From Mycogone perniciosa (lineage: Eukaryota > Ascomycota > Sordariomycetes > Hypocreales > Hypocreaceae), in the NCBI GenBank assembly GCA_025331125.1, contig JAOALB010000008.1:62001-126000 (forward strand): 64,000 nucleotides of DNA, in the 5' to 3' direction. Below are positions 1 through 11,701 of the stretch, in pieces. Each line of letters opens with the position of its first letter. Within the stretch, counting starts at the first letter, position 1. Both the position numbers and the translations under genes were made by a program. A model generated the notes under the pieces. The model did not search any database. It was given only the letters and a program-made list of their open reading frames with translations, and was not told where the DNA came from.

Positions 1-168
1 ACACTTCACTTTTGCTGGTCTGGTATAACAGTTTGATTTTTGGAAGGAAGTTTTATGCTATTGTATAGTAAAGGTCGCCTAAGACCCGGTACTGACTAGA
101 ACTCGCATATTAATAGACTCGTCTCCCCTCAACATTAATTTCTTCTAATATTCCCTCGTAGGAGTGAC

Positions 169-1237
169 CTAATGAGCGAAAGAATCACCAGTCAGAGTCT
201 TGATTACATCTATCGCCCCAGGCGTCTCCTTCCACGCAGCAATTTGATAGCCAAGAGTCAAGCAAGCCTCTTCCTCCGTCCGCGGCGAGTACATTTCGGG
301 CCTCATAATAGCAGCAGAGTGTTCATGAATGATCATGAGCTTCCAGAAGTGGCCATTGTACTCATCGATAAACTTGTACATATGACGTATTTGGTCCTTG
401 GTCGTTTTGATAAGACGCCCGTTCTCCTCCGTGCCGCCCAGGAGAATGTTGCGACGGGACCCCAGGGCGTAACTGGGAAGCCAACGACAAATACCATCAA
501 TAATCTCCGATGGTGCAGTGCCACGGAACGCCCTTCTAGCATTCTGAATAGCCTGCAAATCGAGAAAGGCTCGCAACTTGAGCAGTGCTACAGCCACGGC
601 GTGGCTCAATTCGAGCCACTTGCCCGACCACATCCCATCCGGCGACTCAAGCACATCGGCGTCCTTGACATCCAAGAACGGCAGTTTCATGTCGCCCCAG
701 TCGTAATAGCGGTCATTCCCGGTAGTCGCATACCACTTTGTGAAATCATAGGCCTCCTGGTCCCTGTTCAGGCGGATGTACAAGCCTGGGACGAGGCTCC
801 GGACGCCCATGTTGTCACCGCGACTCAATCGCATCCAACAGATGATCCAGAGCAGTCTCGATGGCAATAGCGTGCCCGCCTGCAGAACCAAAGTGCTCGA
901 GCAGAGCATCCGCCACTCCATAACGAGCGCGCATGTACGAACGCGTCTCATAGATACCTCAAAAGCGGCCGACCCCGGTCTCAAAGACCCGAGACCAACG
1001 GCCTGGTGCTTCTGAAAGGTTGCGTAGCTCTTCCTCCTCTCGGTCTAAATGCGTACGCGCCCTCTTGATCGCTACGCATGCCTTCTTGTGGCTGTTCCGA
1101 TGAGCTGCCTGGTGGTCTCGCCCGCAATAATATACGGTCTGGCAGCTTGAGCAACGGAGGAGACGGTCTTTGCGCTGGCAGACTTCGCAGGCCGGAGGTA
1201 CCAGGCTGGGAGTGTCTGGTGTGGACATTGTGGACAT
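169..1237 (-). pseudogene. MYND zinc-finger protein, disrupted (probable pseudogene)
   Basis: The 5' part, read down from the ATG at 1237 (or 1228), encodes an N-terminal MYND zinc finger. The ligands CxxC, CxxC, YYCxxxH and HxxxC are visible at about residues 13-50. MYND fingers are protein-interaction modules, and this one sits in a common fungal family of uncharacterised proteins. The frame is interrupted by TGA at 959-961. Past that stop the same frame stays protein-like (it reads GIYETRSYMRARYGVADALL) until a second stop at 815-817. Family-like sequence then resumes one frame over (GDNMGVRSLVPGLYIRL) and runs to the stop at 169. The gene therefore carries one nonsense change, at a site where TGG (Trp) would be a one-base difference, and one small indel at about 818-836. 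No GT-AG intron removes both without deleting conserved sequence. A decayed gene is the simplest reading. Two assembly errors, or an expressed short MYND-only peptide, are alternatives. Confidence 0.7.
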
Positions 1238-4200
1238 TGAGGAATGAAGGAGAGTAGCCTTGGAGATGAGACGATATGAGACGAGAGAAAAGTAGCACAA
1301 GTCCTGATACTACTGATCTCAGTCAAGGACCAAGAAGTCCCTTTGCGTTGGGACGTTGCGAGTTCACCGCATGTCGGCAGTTGAATAATACGGGGAGGTT
1401 CACCCCCTTGGTAGTGGTAAACATGTGAGTATGCACGTGACATGTCTATTTATGTTCTCTTCCTCAACGCACAATCATTCCCGAACATAGAGAGGATGTG
1501 ATAGAATGAAACATGGGAGGGATTTCGGAAACCAATACAGGGCCCTATCAGGTGTCTCCAGTCTATGACCGGGCTGCAAATGTTTGAAGTCGTCGAGGCA
1601 ATAAGGAGCAGTGTGGCTGATGATACACTTATAACCTCAAACCACAAACGTAGCTAGCAAACCTTGACATGAAGACTAATGCGGAAGCGGAGCTGGTCTA
1701 CACAAGGGTTTTTGGAGCATATTAAGCATTGCTTCGGAGTGCAACAACTAGCGTCCATGGTAGCCAATGTAGGCGTTTGCAACTATATGAGAGTATCAGA
1801 GACTTTGACGTCATGCACTTGCTGAGATATCTTGGGTCTTTTGGGTTGGGTGTTTGTACGAAGTACATACTTCATATGGTATGTGGAATTGTTGGATGGA
1901 CAAACGTACTCTGTAGCACGAAATGCACAAACAGTCAAGGCCCTTCCTGCAAGTCAATTCAGCCGAAGCGGGTCTGAATATGGCTTCAACAAAACAAACA
2001 GCCATACGGAGTACTCCGTAATACAGAAAAGAGACTGTTGGTGTGGTAGGCCAAGGCAAGGGTTGCCAGCCCCACAGCTCCATGCTCCACCATTAGCCTA
2101 CTGTATTAGTAGCGTCATCAAATGAGGCGCGTCAAAGCGCGTCAAACTCGTGTCAGACGCGTCTTTTTGAACGTCGTCTCTCCACCCATCAGCCGATATC
2201 AATGATGTGCCTGGGGAGAATGAGGGGTTTCATGCAGACTGATGAGTTGGGCAGCGAGCGCTTTCGCTCGATTTAACTGTCTCACAGTCTCGACACACAG
2301 GTGCAGCAGCAGTGGCATAGAGCTCAGCCTGGCACCGAGAAAGGATGCTTTCAGCACCAGATAAGAGACAATTGGCTTGGTCACTCTGGAAGATTTGCGA
2401 TGGTAGCAGGATCTCTGGGATCTCCGACTTGCAACACCATGCAAACCCAGCTGGCGAGCAATACTAGTGCCAATTAGGAGGAGAAACAAACACCTGCGTC
2501 CTCATGCTATGCATCCCCCTGCCGATGCCCGCTTCCAAGCGGCAACACTACTCACCCTGCATAGTCATGAAGATTGAGCACCAAACCAAGGGACTTGTTG
2601 CTCATTAAACCTTTGCGTGAGACCGGTCTTCCGGGATGCTTGATGCATACGGGAAACGAAGAGCCGATGAATGGGTAATCGAGGGTTCCATGACTTCATC
2701 CTTTCAAGGGAGGAAGGAAGAAAATATGACCAAAATGGGCCACTTTTCAAGGCATAATTTGGAGGGAGAGAGAGTTGACCTCACAGATGACGCTGCGCTT
2801 ATCGTGTTCCGTGTGCTCCATGCTCCTTACTTTGGACAGAGTTCAGAAAAGACGTTTCGTGTAACGGTACTTCGTACTTCGCAGAAAGCAACCAGTGGCT
2901 TTCTTCTTGCACGTTTCCCGCTAGGATGAGATGGATGGACTCGTGGCTTGCATGAGGATGGTGTCGAGTGGCGTACAGAGTACGAAGTATGTATCAAGTA
3001 CAATTAGTGCCTTGTTGGTCACTGCATACTTCGACAAAATGTAGTCTGTGCCTGTGATAGAATTAATCCTGTTTCAAGGCTATATCGCGCACCCAGACCA
3101 GTATGTCACCAGATGCCCCTCTTTGTGTGTGTGCATGTGAGCGATCACAACCCTCAAAGAGCCGTCAGAGGCAGCGGAGGGTAGACTAGCACAAGGGCGA
3201 GCCGTGCCTGGGTTCCGTGCGCTAACATGACAACGCCAGCATCAAGGCTGCTGCTCGATAGTGTGTGAGTCGTAAGAACGGTCCAGTGCTCCGCCGTGTG
3301 TAAAACACGCGCTTCCGGGACGCTGCATGATGATTGATTCAGATCTCAATCGCAATGGCAATCGAAATCACTCGCATGCTGATCTCAGGGACTAGGCGAC
3401 AAGGGAGGAAGAGCCGAACGAAGGGAAGGGTTGAGACATATTACAGCTCCTTTGACAGCGCGTGTAATACTTCGTCCAGGAGGGGAGGGCACTGTGTGGT
3501 GCAGAAGCACTATACACTGTGTACTCCATACGTACACCTAAAGAGCCTGCATATCGTCGCATGCAAGTGCTAAGTGCTTGCATGAATGATGCGCGTCAAC
3601 GGTCACCAAGCGGCGGTTTGGTGGGAGAGCAGCTAATGACACCTAGCGCAAAGCCAATGAAGCCATGAAAGAGACGCATATACGAACATGCATTTCTTTC
3701 GTTAATGCAGAATCGTGCATGTATCTTTCTTTGAGCGCCGCATTTAGAAGTCATCCTTCTCTCGCCGCATTGGGATGAAGCCGTGTGAGTAACCACTGTG
3801 CACGGACTGATGAGTGTGCTGTGTGTTGTACTAGGTAGCACTCCGTGGTGAGGAAGCAGTGGTGAGGAGGTACATAGGCGACTGACACTGTGTTCACCCC
3901 AGCTATCCGCAGTGTAATTTCATGTGCAAAGCCAATATATACACTGTACGTGGCGCCCTGCAACCCCCCTGCTCAGGGCAACAAGGGACAGATGGAGTCT
4001 TGTCACTTCTGCCCACAGCAGTGTCTCTAGTGCCTGAAGGGTCTGAAGGGTCACCCCAGAATCATATTAGGCCCCCGGCATCCCTCCTACATCTTGTTTC
4101 TCAGGCTCCTCCCGTCAATCAACGAACGAACTACACATCACATCATATAACTCGAGGCTTTCTATTTATCGATATTGGTGTTCCTCATCAGTTACCGAGC

Positions 4201-4396
4201 CGTTTGCAAACATTCCTCCAACTGCGCACAACTCAGCACCAACAGGCAGACGCATCAACACAGCAACAGCCATACAGCAGTGTCATTGCGATTGCGCGCA
4301 AATCTCACCGCTGTTCGTCGCAAAGTCTGCGATTACAGAGTCGCGACAACAACAATCTGCCACAACTCCAACAAACATCTACCTGCTCCTATCAAT
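1238..4396. other. Gene-free interval with no recognised gene
   Basis: Short open frames exist on both strands but none resembles a known family or links to another through plausible splice sites. The interval holds a perfect 16-bp palindrome at 2005-2020 (TACGGAGTACTCCGTA) and a short direct repeat of GCGCGTCAAA near 2125-2146. Several TACTTCGTA/TACGAAGTA motifs also occur, for example near 1857, 2871 and 2985. The last few hundred bases are rich in CA and CT and are probably the promoter and 5' leader of the downstream Myb-like gene. Confidence 0.5.
2005..2020. repeat. 16-bp perfect palindrome made of two opposed 9-mers
   Basis: TACGGAGTACTCCGTA reads identically on both strands. It is formed by overlapping forward and reverse copies of the 9-mer that recurs in most intergenic regions of this window. 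Confidence 0.8.
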
Positions 4397-5248
4397 ATGC
4401 TTCTTCCCTCCGCGTTTTCCTGCGACTCCTCGCAGGCCTTGCCGCTTGCTCGACCTTCCCGAGCCGGCCTCTTCGTCTCGCCGCCCGCCAGCCCTCCGGC
4501 TTTGTCGTCGCAATATTCCATCGACAACATTATGAACACCTGCCGCTCGCTCCAGTCGCTCATCTCCATGACCTCGAACATGGACCACCCTGCTCTTGCG
4601 CCCGCGCCATCTATGCCGCAACTCCCCACACCACCGCTCGCGCATGCGCCCACACCCATGAAGCTGCGCCTGCGCTCCCGCGCCAACAAGTCCGATCATA
4701 AGGGTGAAGAGGGACCCATAACGAGGAGGAAAATTGTCAGGCGTGCTCCTCCTAGGGGTGCGAACAAGCGCCGGCGAACCACCGATGACGACATGGGGAG
4801 AGATGACGAGCTCTCCCAGGACGATACCGAGAGCGAATCCGAGACGCAACAACTTACAGAAGAAATGGATGCTACTGCGCTGCCATCAACCCCGAAGCGC
4901 GCGCGCATTTCGCCAGAACAATTGCCACTTGGTCTTGAGCGCTCCGACTTCCACGACATGCACCTCCTCGAGGGCGGCGCCGACCGGGAGTGCAACAACA
5001 AGCCCGGCACAGATGTTGAAGTTGAGGAAGATGGAGCTGAGTGGAGTGCGGAGGATGACCGCATTCTGGTGGAGCTGGTGCTGGAGAAGCTTAAGCTATC
5101 CAAGACGGAATGGCAAGACTGTGCGCGGAGCCTGGGGAAAGATCGCCACAGTGTTAACCGTCGCTGGAGGAGCCTCATCTTACATGGCGACATTGGTCTC
5201 AAGACGAGGAGTAGCCGGCGCGCGAGGCTGCACTCGACTTGGCGATGA
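4397..5248 (+). CDS. Myb/SANT-like DNA-binding domain protein
   Basis: This single-exon frame of 283 codons starts at the ATG at 4397. The frame is open further upstream but has no upstream ATG that is better placed. The N-terminal half is Ser/Pro-rich and low in complexity. A basic stretch (RRAPPRGANKRRR) looks like a nuclear localisation signal and is followed by an acidic segment. The C-terminal part, about residues 215-261, is a Myb/SANT-like helix-turn-helix: it begins EWSAEDDRILVELVLEKLKL and ends RHSVNRRWRSLI, with Trp residues spaced as in Myb repeats. Proteins with a single terminal repeat of this kind usually act as DNA-binding or chromatin-associated factors. The target is unknown and no named orthologue is recognised. 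The gene converges on the FUN30-type gene. A poly-pyrimidine tract follows the stop. Confidence 0.75.
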   Translation: MLLPSAFSCDSSQALPLARPSRAGLFVSPPASPPALSSQYSIDNIMNTCRSLQSLISMTSNMDHPALAPAPSMPQLPTPPLAHAPTPMKLRLRSRANKSDHKGEEGPITRRKIVRRAPPRGANKRRRTTDDDMGRDDELSQDDTESESETQQLTEEMDATALPSTPKRARISPEQLPLGLERSDFHDMHLLEGGADRECNNKPGTDVEVEEDGAEWSAEDDRILVELVLEKLKLSKTEWQDCARSLGKDRHSVNRRWRSLILHGDIGLKTRSSRRARLHSTWR

Positions 5249-6935
5249 TTTATCCCTCCACATTCATTTCTTGAGATATTTTTTCTTTTTCTTTTTTGTG
5301 TCTTTCTCTTCTTGGACTAAGGATGTAAATACATCTTGGTCTACACCAGCGGTCGATGAATTCGCCTGTCTGATATTTCTTGTCGAATACTTATTGTTAT
5401 TTGAGATATTGTATTTAACTCACATTGGATGGCGTTGGGGACAAGGGAGCTAGGAAACGGATCAAAGGGAAAGGTCGGAGCATACTAAGAGGCCGCAGCA
5501 ACGCCTCGGTTTTTTTCTTTTTTTTGAGATACCTATCTATCTATTCTTCATCAATAACAAGTGGCTCTAAGCCCTGAATTAAATATTTCTAGCCTCTAAC
5601 ACCGTGACTAGTGAGCACTATTATTTTGTTGACTGATGAAGAAGAGTTGACTTTGGCCTTTGCAATCCACCCATGGTTAAGCAACCACGAAGTACAGAGA
5701 GGAAACACAACCTCGTGAACCACCAACTTGCCATTATGAATGCACACTAGACGCTATTTTCAAATCTCCAACTTTCCACTCAGATATTAACCTCTTGTCC
5801 CATTTCGTCTGCAGCTCAAGCAAGCCTCTCGTAACCGCAGCACGGCAAACAAACCAACTTTCGCCTCTCAAGGGAGAAAACCTATAGTCCCGCTCGTTCC
5901 CCGGGTTATCCCTCCCGCATCAACACACCATCTCAGACCTTCTGCACGACTACTACTAATTAACAATCGACCCTCTAACAAAGCGCATTTGACAAGGGAG
6001 CCTGTCTCTGGTCTATTCCTTTTATACCCCCCCGCTTTTAGTTGTCAGACGTGATGAGACAAAACGCTCCAGACCTCGAGGCAAGGGAGACGCAGACTCT
6101 CGGAAGTAAAACCTGATGTGCTTGAAAGTCACCGGATGGATGAAGGAAGGGAGGTAAATGAATTACCCCACGTGGATGCAAGCTGACAAGAGTTAAGAGA
6201 GGGAATAGTGTATTACCGAATGAGGAGATGAAAACTGGAGATATGTGAAGGGAGTGTTGGTCGATGCTGGGAGGAAGCTAGGATTGCTTCCATCGAAATA
6301 GCTGTTTCCCCTCGCCCCCTGCGTACTCCATAGATCCTGTCTAGATGGCAATGATATTCGTGCCTAGGAGCTTTGTTCAAGCGCAAACTCGAGTTTTTTG
6401 AGCGCAATACCCGTCACTATGGTAATTCACTTCCTGGCTCGCTCTTCAAAGAGAAGCCCGGTGGATAGGAGGACCTCATTGAACCTGGTATATACTCCGT
6501 GAACCAAGATGAAATAGGAGAATCATGTCAATCAAATCACGTATGCACGAATAGGTCTCAGCCAGGCTCATGTCATCAATCCTTTGATCAATCCCTAGTC
6601 TATGCCGTTCTCCCTCTATTATCAACCATCATGCGAGATGCATCCAAGCCAAACCCCCTTCCCTCGTTATTATCATAGAGCCCTGTTCTTCCAGGACTCA
6701 CACGGACTCGGTGGTTTTTATTCGCCTCCAATGCCCTGGCCACATGATTGTATGTATGTGAGTGTAATCATCATCTGGGCCACAGGTTGGCCTAAAAAAA
6801 AACTGAAAAAACAAGACTCAAACGCCGACATCCATGCCCTTTGTGTGTCATACCGCCATGCTGATCTTTACAATAAAACAACAGTTTTCAAGCCAAGTGA
6901 CTCCCGGATGAAGGAGACGCGACACCAGAGCCATT
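5249..6935. other. Intergenic region between convergent genes
   Basis: This stretch holds the 3' untranslated regions of the Myb-like gene (T-rich tract at about 5278-5300) and of the FUN30-type gene. I see no recognisable coding exon. Short T/A homopolymer runs occur near 5510-5525 and 6795-6812. Confidence 0.5.
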
Positions 6936-9900
6936 CTATGGCGGTGTCATTTGCTCCTCCATCATCTTGCGCACCTCCTGCTCCAAATTCTTGCCTGCGT
7001 CTGCGGCATCCTCTTCAATCGCCCCCGTCACCTTGTTTGCCAGCTCAATCTTCTTCTGGCACGCCTTGTAGATGAGCTCTTCAATGGTGTGCGACGCGAT
7101 GAGTCTAATCACTTCAACATCGCGTTTCTGGCCCAACCTGTGGGCACGGTTCTCCGCCTGGATATCATCTTGCGGGTTGTCCGACTGGTCAAAGATGATG
7201 ACCTTGTTTGCCGAAGTCAGATTGATACCAGTTCCACCCGCACCCGTGGTCAACAGGAAGACAGGTATGTCGGTATCTCGGTTGAATTCGTCAATGAGTG
7301 TCTGCCGTTCAGACACATTCGTGTTGCCCATAAGGACTCGATGGTCAATGCTCTGGATTGCAAGGACCTCCTGGAGGAGCTCAATGATGCGTGAAAACTT
7401 GCTAAAAACAAGGACTCGATCCCCGTTCTTCTGATATTGCTTGATTAATTCCAGCAGCTTCTTAACCTTGCCACTGTCGAGCTCTGCGGAGGTAGGTAGA
7501 TCGAACTTTTGAAGTAGTCGCGGGTAGTCGCGGCACCAGAGATGCAGTTCAAAGTCTGACGAGTTCTTCAGCTCCTGGACGAGATGCTTGAGGTCTGGCT
7601 GATGCAGTTCGGACTGGGGGATCCTGTCCATCAATATTTTGCCCATTTCTGCAACCTTTGCATCAGTGAAATGGCGGCGGAAGAGCAAGGGGTGCAACGC
7701 AGCCTTTCGGAGCTGCATCCACACATTATTCTGGTCGTTTTGTCGTCCACGGGCACGTCCAGCACGCTGCGACGGCTCAAGCTTGAACAACTCTTCATAG
7801 TCGTCGTACACAGCCTTTTGAGACTCACTCATCTCACAGTGAACAACATTGCAGACCTTGCGGGGCATGTCCGCCAAAACCTGATCTTTGCGCCGCTGGA
7901 GAATAAAAGGCTCGAGAATTGTCCGCGCGCGTTTGACTCGCTCGCTGTACAGGAAAGCACCGTTGGTGACATCTCTGATCGTAACCTTTTGACTGAAGAT
8001 ATATTGAATGTGGTCCATGTAGCCATCAAACAGTCTCGGGTTGATGAAGTTGAGAAGAGAGGTCATCTCCAGCAGGTTGTTTTGAACAGGAGTACCTGGA
8101 GAACGTTAGCAGTCCAATCGCCAATCGCATTATCACATAATGAAACAAACCTGTCAACAGCAACTTCCAAGCCGCGGGAATTCTCCTTAGATCTCTGTAG
8201 ATCTTGGTCTCTGGGTTCTTCATCTTGTGTCCCTCATCAAAGATGGCCGCATTGAGACCAAACGAGCGCATGGCTTCGACATCCTCCTCGGAGTTGATCT
8301 GAGAGTAAGTAGCCAACACAACATGATAGGCCTCAGGGTCTTGTTCCACCATGTACGCGATTTCAGCTCGTTCAGACTGGGAGCCTCGATATCCCAAGAC
8401 AGATAGGTCTGGAGCAAATCTTTCGAACTCGCCCAGCCAATTGTTATAGGTACTCGGTGGAACAACGATCAAATTTGGCCACGGCCGTCGTTTTTTGGGT
8501 GACTTTTCATCCTCCTCAACAAGATGACACATGAACGAGATGACTTGACACGTCTTTCCCAAACCCATCTCATCGGCCAAGATACAACCAATGTCATAGT
8601 TGTAAAGTACTGACATCCAGTTCAAACCATAGAGCTGGAATGGCTTCATCACACAGTGGCCATCCATGAACTTTGGCTGACGGGGAACCAAGGGCTGTGT
8701 ATATTTGGGGCTGGTGAGACTAGTTGGCGTTGGTGGTAGGTCGTCTTCCGGGCTGGCCCTTGCACTTTGCTTGTTCTTGCCGAACATATTGAGATCCCAG
8801 CTCTCGACCACACTCTTGACAGCTTGACCCTTGATCTCACACTTGGCGACGACTTGATCAATGGCATCGACAGCGTTCAGGAACACCTCGATAGCGTCAA
8901 CGGCACTTTCCCCGATGCTAATCCTGGCGGACTTGCGGGCGCCAGGCTTCTTGCTGACGCTCACTCGCTTTGCTTGCGCCAGATCCTTGAACGGTCGCTT
9001 CTCGACTATAGGCTCAAGAAGGTTTTCCTTCATTCCGGTCATGGCAGCCAACTCCTTGAGGGTGCTAGTGTTGATGCAATTAAGCACCCGATCTCCATCA
9101 TCCTGCATGGGCTCAGGGGATTCCTCTGCATCGTATGCATCGTCTTTGTCGTTATCGACTAGGTCGATGACTAGGGGGTCATCGCTGGACGGTGGTGGTG
9201 GTAGCTCATCTGGTTCGGGTGATGGTGCTTTTCTCTTTCGCAAGCCCTGCACTAAGCGGCGTCTCTGTGGTTTTGGGGGTGGTGATGCGGCTGGTGGGGG
9301 AGAAGCGCGCGCAGGCTGCTTTGCCGGCTTTGAAGTTGCTTGTAATTGGCCCTTGGGTACCAGGCGGCGGCCAGAGGGTTTTGCAGCTGGCTTTTCAATT
9401 GGCTTCGCAGTGGATTGTGGTTGTGAATTACGGGTCTGGCTCGCAGCTCGGCTCTCCAGCAAGGCAATCGTATCATCGAGATCATTCTTGCATGCCCTAA
9501 GTGCCTCCCTGACCTTCTCTGATGGGTATTTGTCGCCAAAGACATCGTAGATCTGTCTCAACTTCTTATTCGCCTCCTTTTCGTCCGAAGGGGGTCTGTA
9601 TGCATAAGCTGCAATCTGCGCCTTGAACGTAGTAGGACGGATATTCCCTCTAGGTGGTGTCAGGTCATCCTCATCGTCCGAAAGGAGGCTGATTGGCTCG
9701 GGGGTCGGTCGTTTGACCATGGCAGGCTGCGGTCGGGGCGGCGGCGGCTTAAAGAGAGTGCCGGCTGGAGCCAGGCGCGAGCCCAGTCTCGTAGGTTGTT
9801 TAGGTTGGAAAGGCGAAGAAGCAGGGACCTCGATTACGCTCGCAGGGGAAGAAGACTCGATAGTTGCGAGCCCCGGGCGGCTCAGGATCTGCGTAGCCTG

Positions 9901-10062
9901 GGTAGCGTCTCGGTCCCTCAGAAAAGCAGACGGAGAGCAAGGTATTGTGTCTCCAGCTAACTCGTCCATGTCGTCTCCCAGTCTCTGCAGTCGTCCTACT
10001 GAAGGGGTTCGCGGTACAGCGCTCGAGTGCCGAATTGGTAGTGGAGAGGAACTTCGTGCCAT
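6936..10062 (-). CDS. FUN30: SNF2-family chromatin remodeller, Fun30/SMARCAD1 type
   Basis: Two exons, 10062-8151 and 8095-6936, give about 1023 residues. The 55-bp intron has a GCTAAC branch-like motif and splits the motif III loop (LLLTG|TPVQNN). The disordered N-terminus is followed by a CUE-like ubiquitin-binding segment at about residues 166-204 (KLRQIYDVFGDKYPSEKVRE...), typical of Fun30 proteins. The ATPase carries motif I (DEMGLGKT, about 497-504), motif II (DEGH, about 609-612), motif III, motif V (TTGAGGTGINL) and motif VI (QAENRAHRLGQ). All key residues are present. Fun30 proteins are nuclear ATP-dependent nucleosome remodellers acting in heterochromatin maintenance and DNA-end resection. 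The gene diverges from VMA21 across 539 bp. The subfamily assignment rests on the CUE domain plus the length and order of domains. Confidence 0.9.
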
Positions 10063-10601
10063 TGTGGAAGAGGAGAAATTCAGAAGGCAGGGAGGCGGGG
10101 TGGGCGATGTTTTTTAAGTGTGCAGATTAATTTGAAGCTGAAGTGAAAGTGAAGAGTTGATGAGAGCATTCGATTGAAGCGAGAGCACCCGCACGCCAGG
10201 CGATTCAGCTACAAAGTGACGTAGAGGTCATGCAAAACTGGTGGCGGGTGCTGAGGAACAGTAATTTTCGTGATTCTCGAGACGCGCCCGACAAGGAGAA
10301 CGCCAAGTCACGAAGTCACATGATCACTTTATAGTCGTCAACGCAGTCTGGGGTGAAGCCTGTCGGCCAGGGCCTAGAGGACAGCATAGTATTGTCGTAT
10401 CACTTGTGCTTGCAAGAGACCGATTCATTGGAAAACACCTCGAAAGACTCGAGCCACAAATAAGAATATTGCGTGTCCTCTCAGCACAAAGACGATATCT
10501 CGAACAAAGCTCAACTGTCCTGTCCTGTCCGCATTCCATCCCATACCTGGACCACCTTATATTTCTGCCACCACCATTCAGTCTCATCACACTCATCTAC
10601 G
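10063..10601. promoter_or_regulatory. Probable bidirectional promoter of FUN30-type gene and VMA21
   Basis: The 539 bp lie between two divergent start codons. The region is CA/CT-rich toward VMA21. No particular factor site is certain. The role is inferred from gene orientation and spacing. Confidence 0.5.
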
Positions 10602-11074
10602 ATGGCAACCCGACGAATTGTCGGCCAAGAGAAAACCATTCTCGAGAAAGATGACCATGTTGAGGAGAAATCCGACATCAGTCCCGCCGTACCGAAGTGA
10701 GTCCTAGTCAGCTCGTCACCCTCACCCTCACCCTCACCCTCGCCTCAACTGCATCTCCGTACTGACCTTGGCATCAGCGACGTCATTTTTAAGCTCCTAG
10801 GGTTCACCTTTGCTATGATTGTAGTACCCATTGGGTCATACTTTATCACTGTCCATACCGTCTTCAGTGGTAACTCATCCCTTCAACGCCCTTCCTCTTT
10901 TTTTTCTTCAATTGCCTTCATGACTGATTGGCTGCAGGGAATTCATCATTGGCCGGCGGCATGGCGGCTCTATTGGCAAATGTAGTACTCATCGCATACA
11001 TAGTCATGGCGATGAAAGAGGACAAATCTGATACAGGGGCTGGCGGTAAACCAGAGAGTAAGAAGACTCAGTAG
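10602..11074 (+). CDS. VMA21: V-ATPase assembly integral membrane protein Vma21
   Basis: Three exons, 10602-10696, 10778-10869 and 10938-11074, encode 107 residues. The product starts MATRRIVGQEKTILEKDD and has two hydrophobic segments: FKLLGFTFAMIVVPIGSYFI, and the AALLANVVLIAYIVMAM region. It ends in a hydrophilic tail with two near-terminal lysines (ESKKTQ), consistent with ER-retrieval-like sorting of Vma21. Vma21 is a small ER chaperone that escorts assembly of the V0 sector of the vacuolar proton pump. Size, two-helix topology and the N-terminal motif all fit fungal Vma21. The first intron contains a CCCTCA microsatellite. The gene converges on the DUF2406 gene, with 627 bp between the stop codons. 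Confidence 0.92.
10717..10742 (+). repeat. CCCTCA microsatellite in VMA21 intron 1
   Basis: About four consecutive CCCTCA units lie inside the first intron. It resembles telomeric sequence only superficially (the usual fungal unit is CCCTAA) and is best treated as a simple repeat. Confidence 0.7.
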
Positions 11075-11701
11075 TGTGTTGTCGCTGTACGGCAAACTGG
11101 TGTCACGAATTATGTTGGAGATCACATGGCATCACTCAGGAGCACACAAGAACGGGACATGACAGAATCTGCCGGCTTTGGCCGGTTACAAACATGCCGT
11201 ATTATATATTGGTAAGCCTGTCATGGTGGCAGGCCATCTTTTGGGCCCTGACGTGGCCACGTCTATATGCCACATAAACTTAGTTGGTAATGGATGATTG
11301 GCATCATTGCCATGATCAGATCTGTCCTCATGTCTGGTCCTCAAGTAGATAGCCTCTGCCGGGGCCAGACAGAATCCAAACGCCAAAACGCCGTGTACAA
11401 AGCTCATCTGCGTATGTACCCTTTTGCATCCCACACTGCCATGTCTCGAGCGTGTCCACGCAAAAGCCTTGCAAACAGTCCTTCCTGGTCGATAATCAAT
11501 CAACAACGCAATATCTGGCCGTATTCCCTTTCCAGGAACTTCAATCGTGACATATTAATAGTTAAGACTCAATGGGTTCCCTGCATCTGATAACAGTTCT
11601 GAGCCATTGAATAGATCCCCCTCCTTTCAAAGCGCAATGTCGAGTTTGATAAAAAGAAAATGTCGTGAAAGAACGAGCTCGGTCACCGCACTTAAATACA
11701 C
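11075..11701. other. Intergenic region between convergent VMA21 and DUF2406 gene
   Basis: These are presumed 3' untranslated sequences of both genes. Nothing else is recognised. Confidence 0.5.

Noticed and set aside
172..870. Long plus-strand frame opposite the MYND gene
   Set aside because: It is the antisense shadow of the MYND-gene sequence. It has no family resemblance, whereas the minus strand carries the zinc finger and the conserved C-terminal motifs.
2636..2929. Plus-strand 97-codon frame in the first gene-free interval
   Set aside because: No homology signal or splice partner recognised. Expected by chance in an interval of this length.
3922..4701. Plus-strand 259-codon frame overlapping the start of the Myb-like gene
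   Set aside because: It lies largely in the CA/CT-rich leader and in another frame of the Myb-like gene. Low-complexity translation with no domain.
8861..9550. Long plus-strand frame inside the FUN30-type gene
   Set aside because: It is an antisense shadow. The minus-strand reading gives the CUE and ATPase domains.
10717..10742. Telomere-like repeat
   Set aside because: The unit is CCCTCA, not CCCTAA, there are only about four copies and it lies inside an intron. Ordinary microsatellite.
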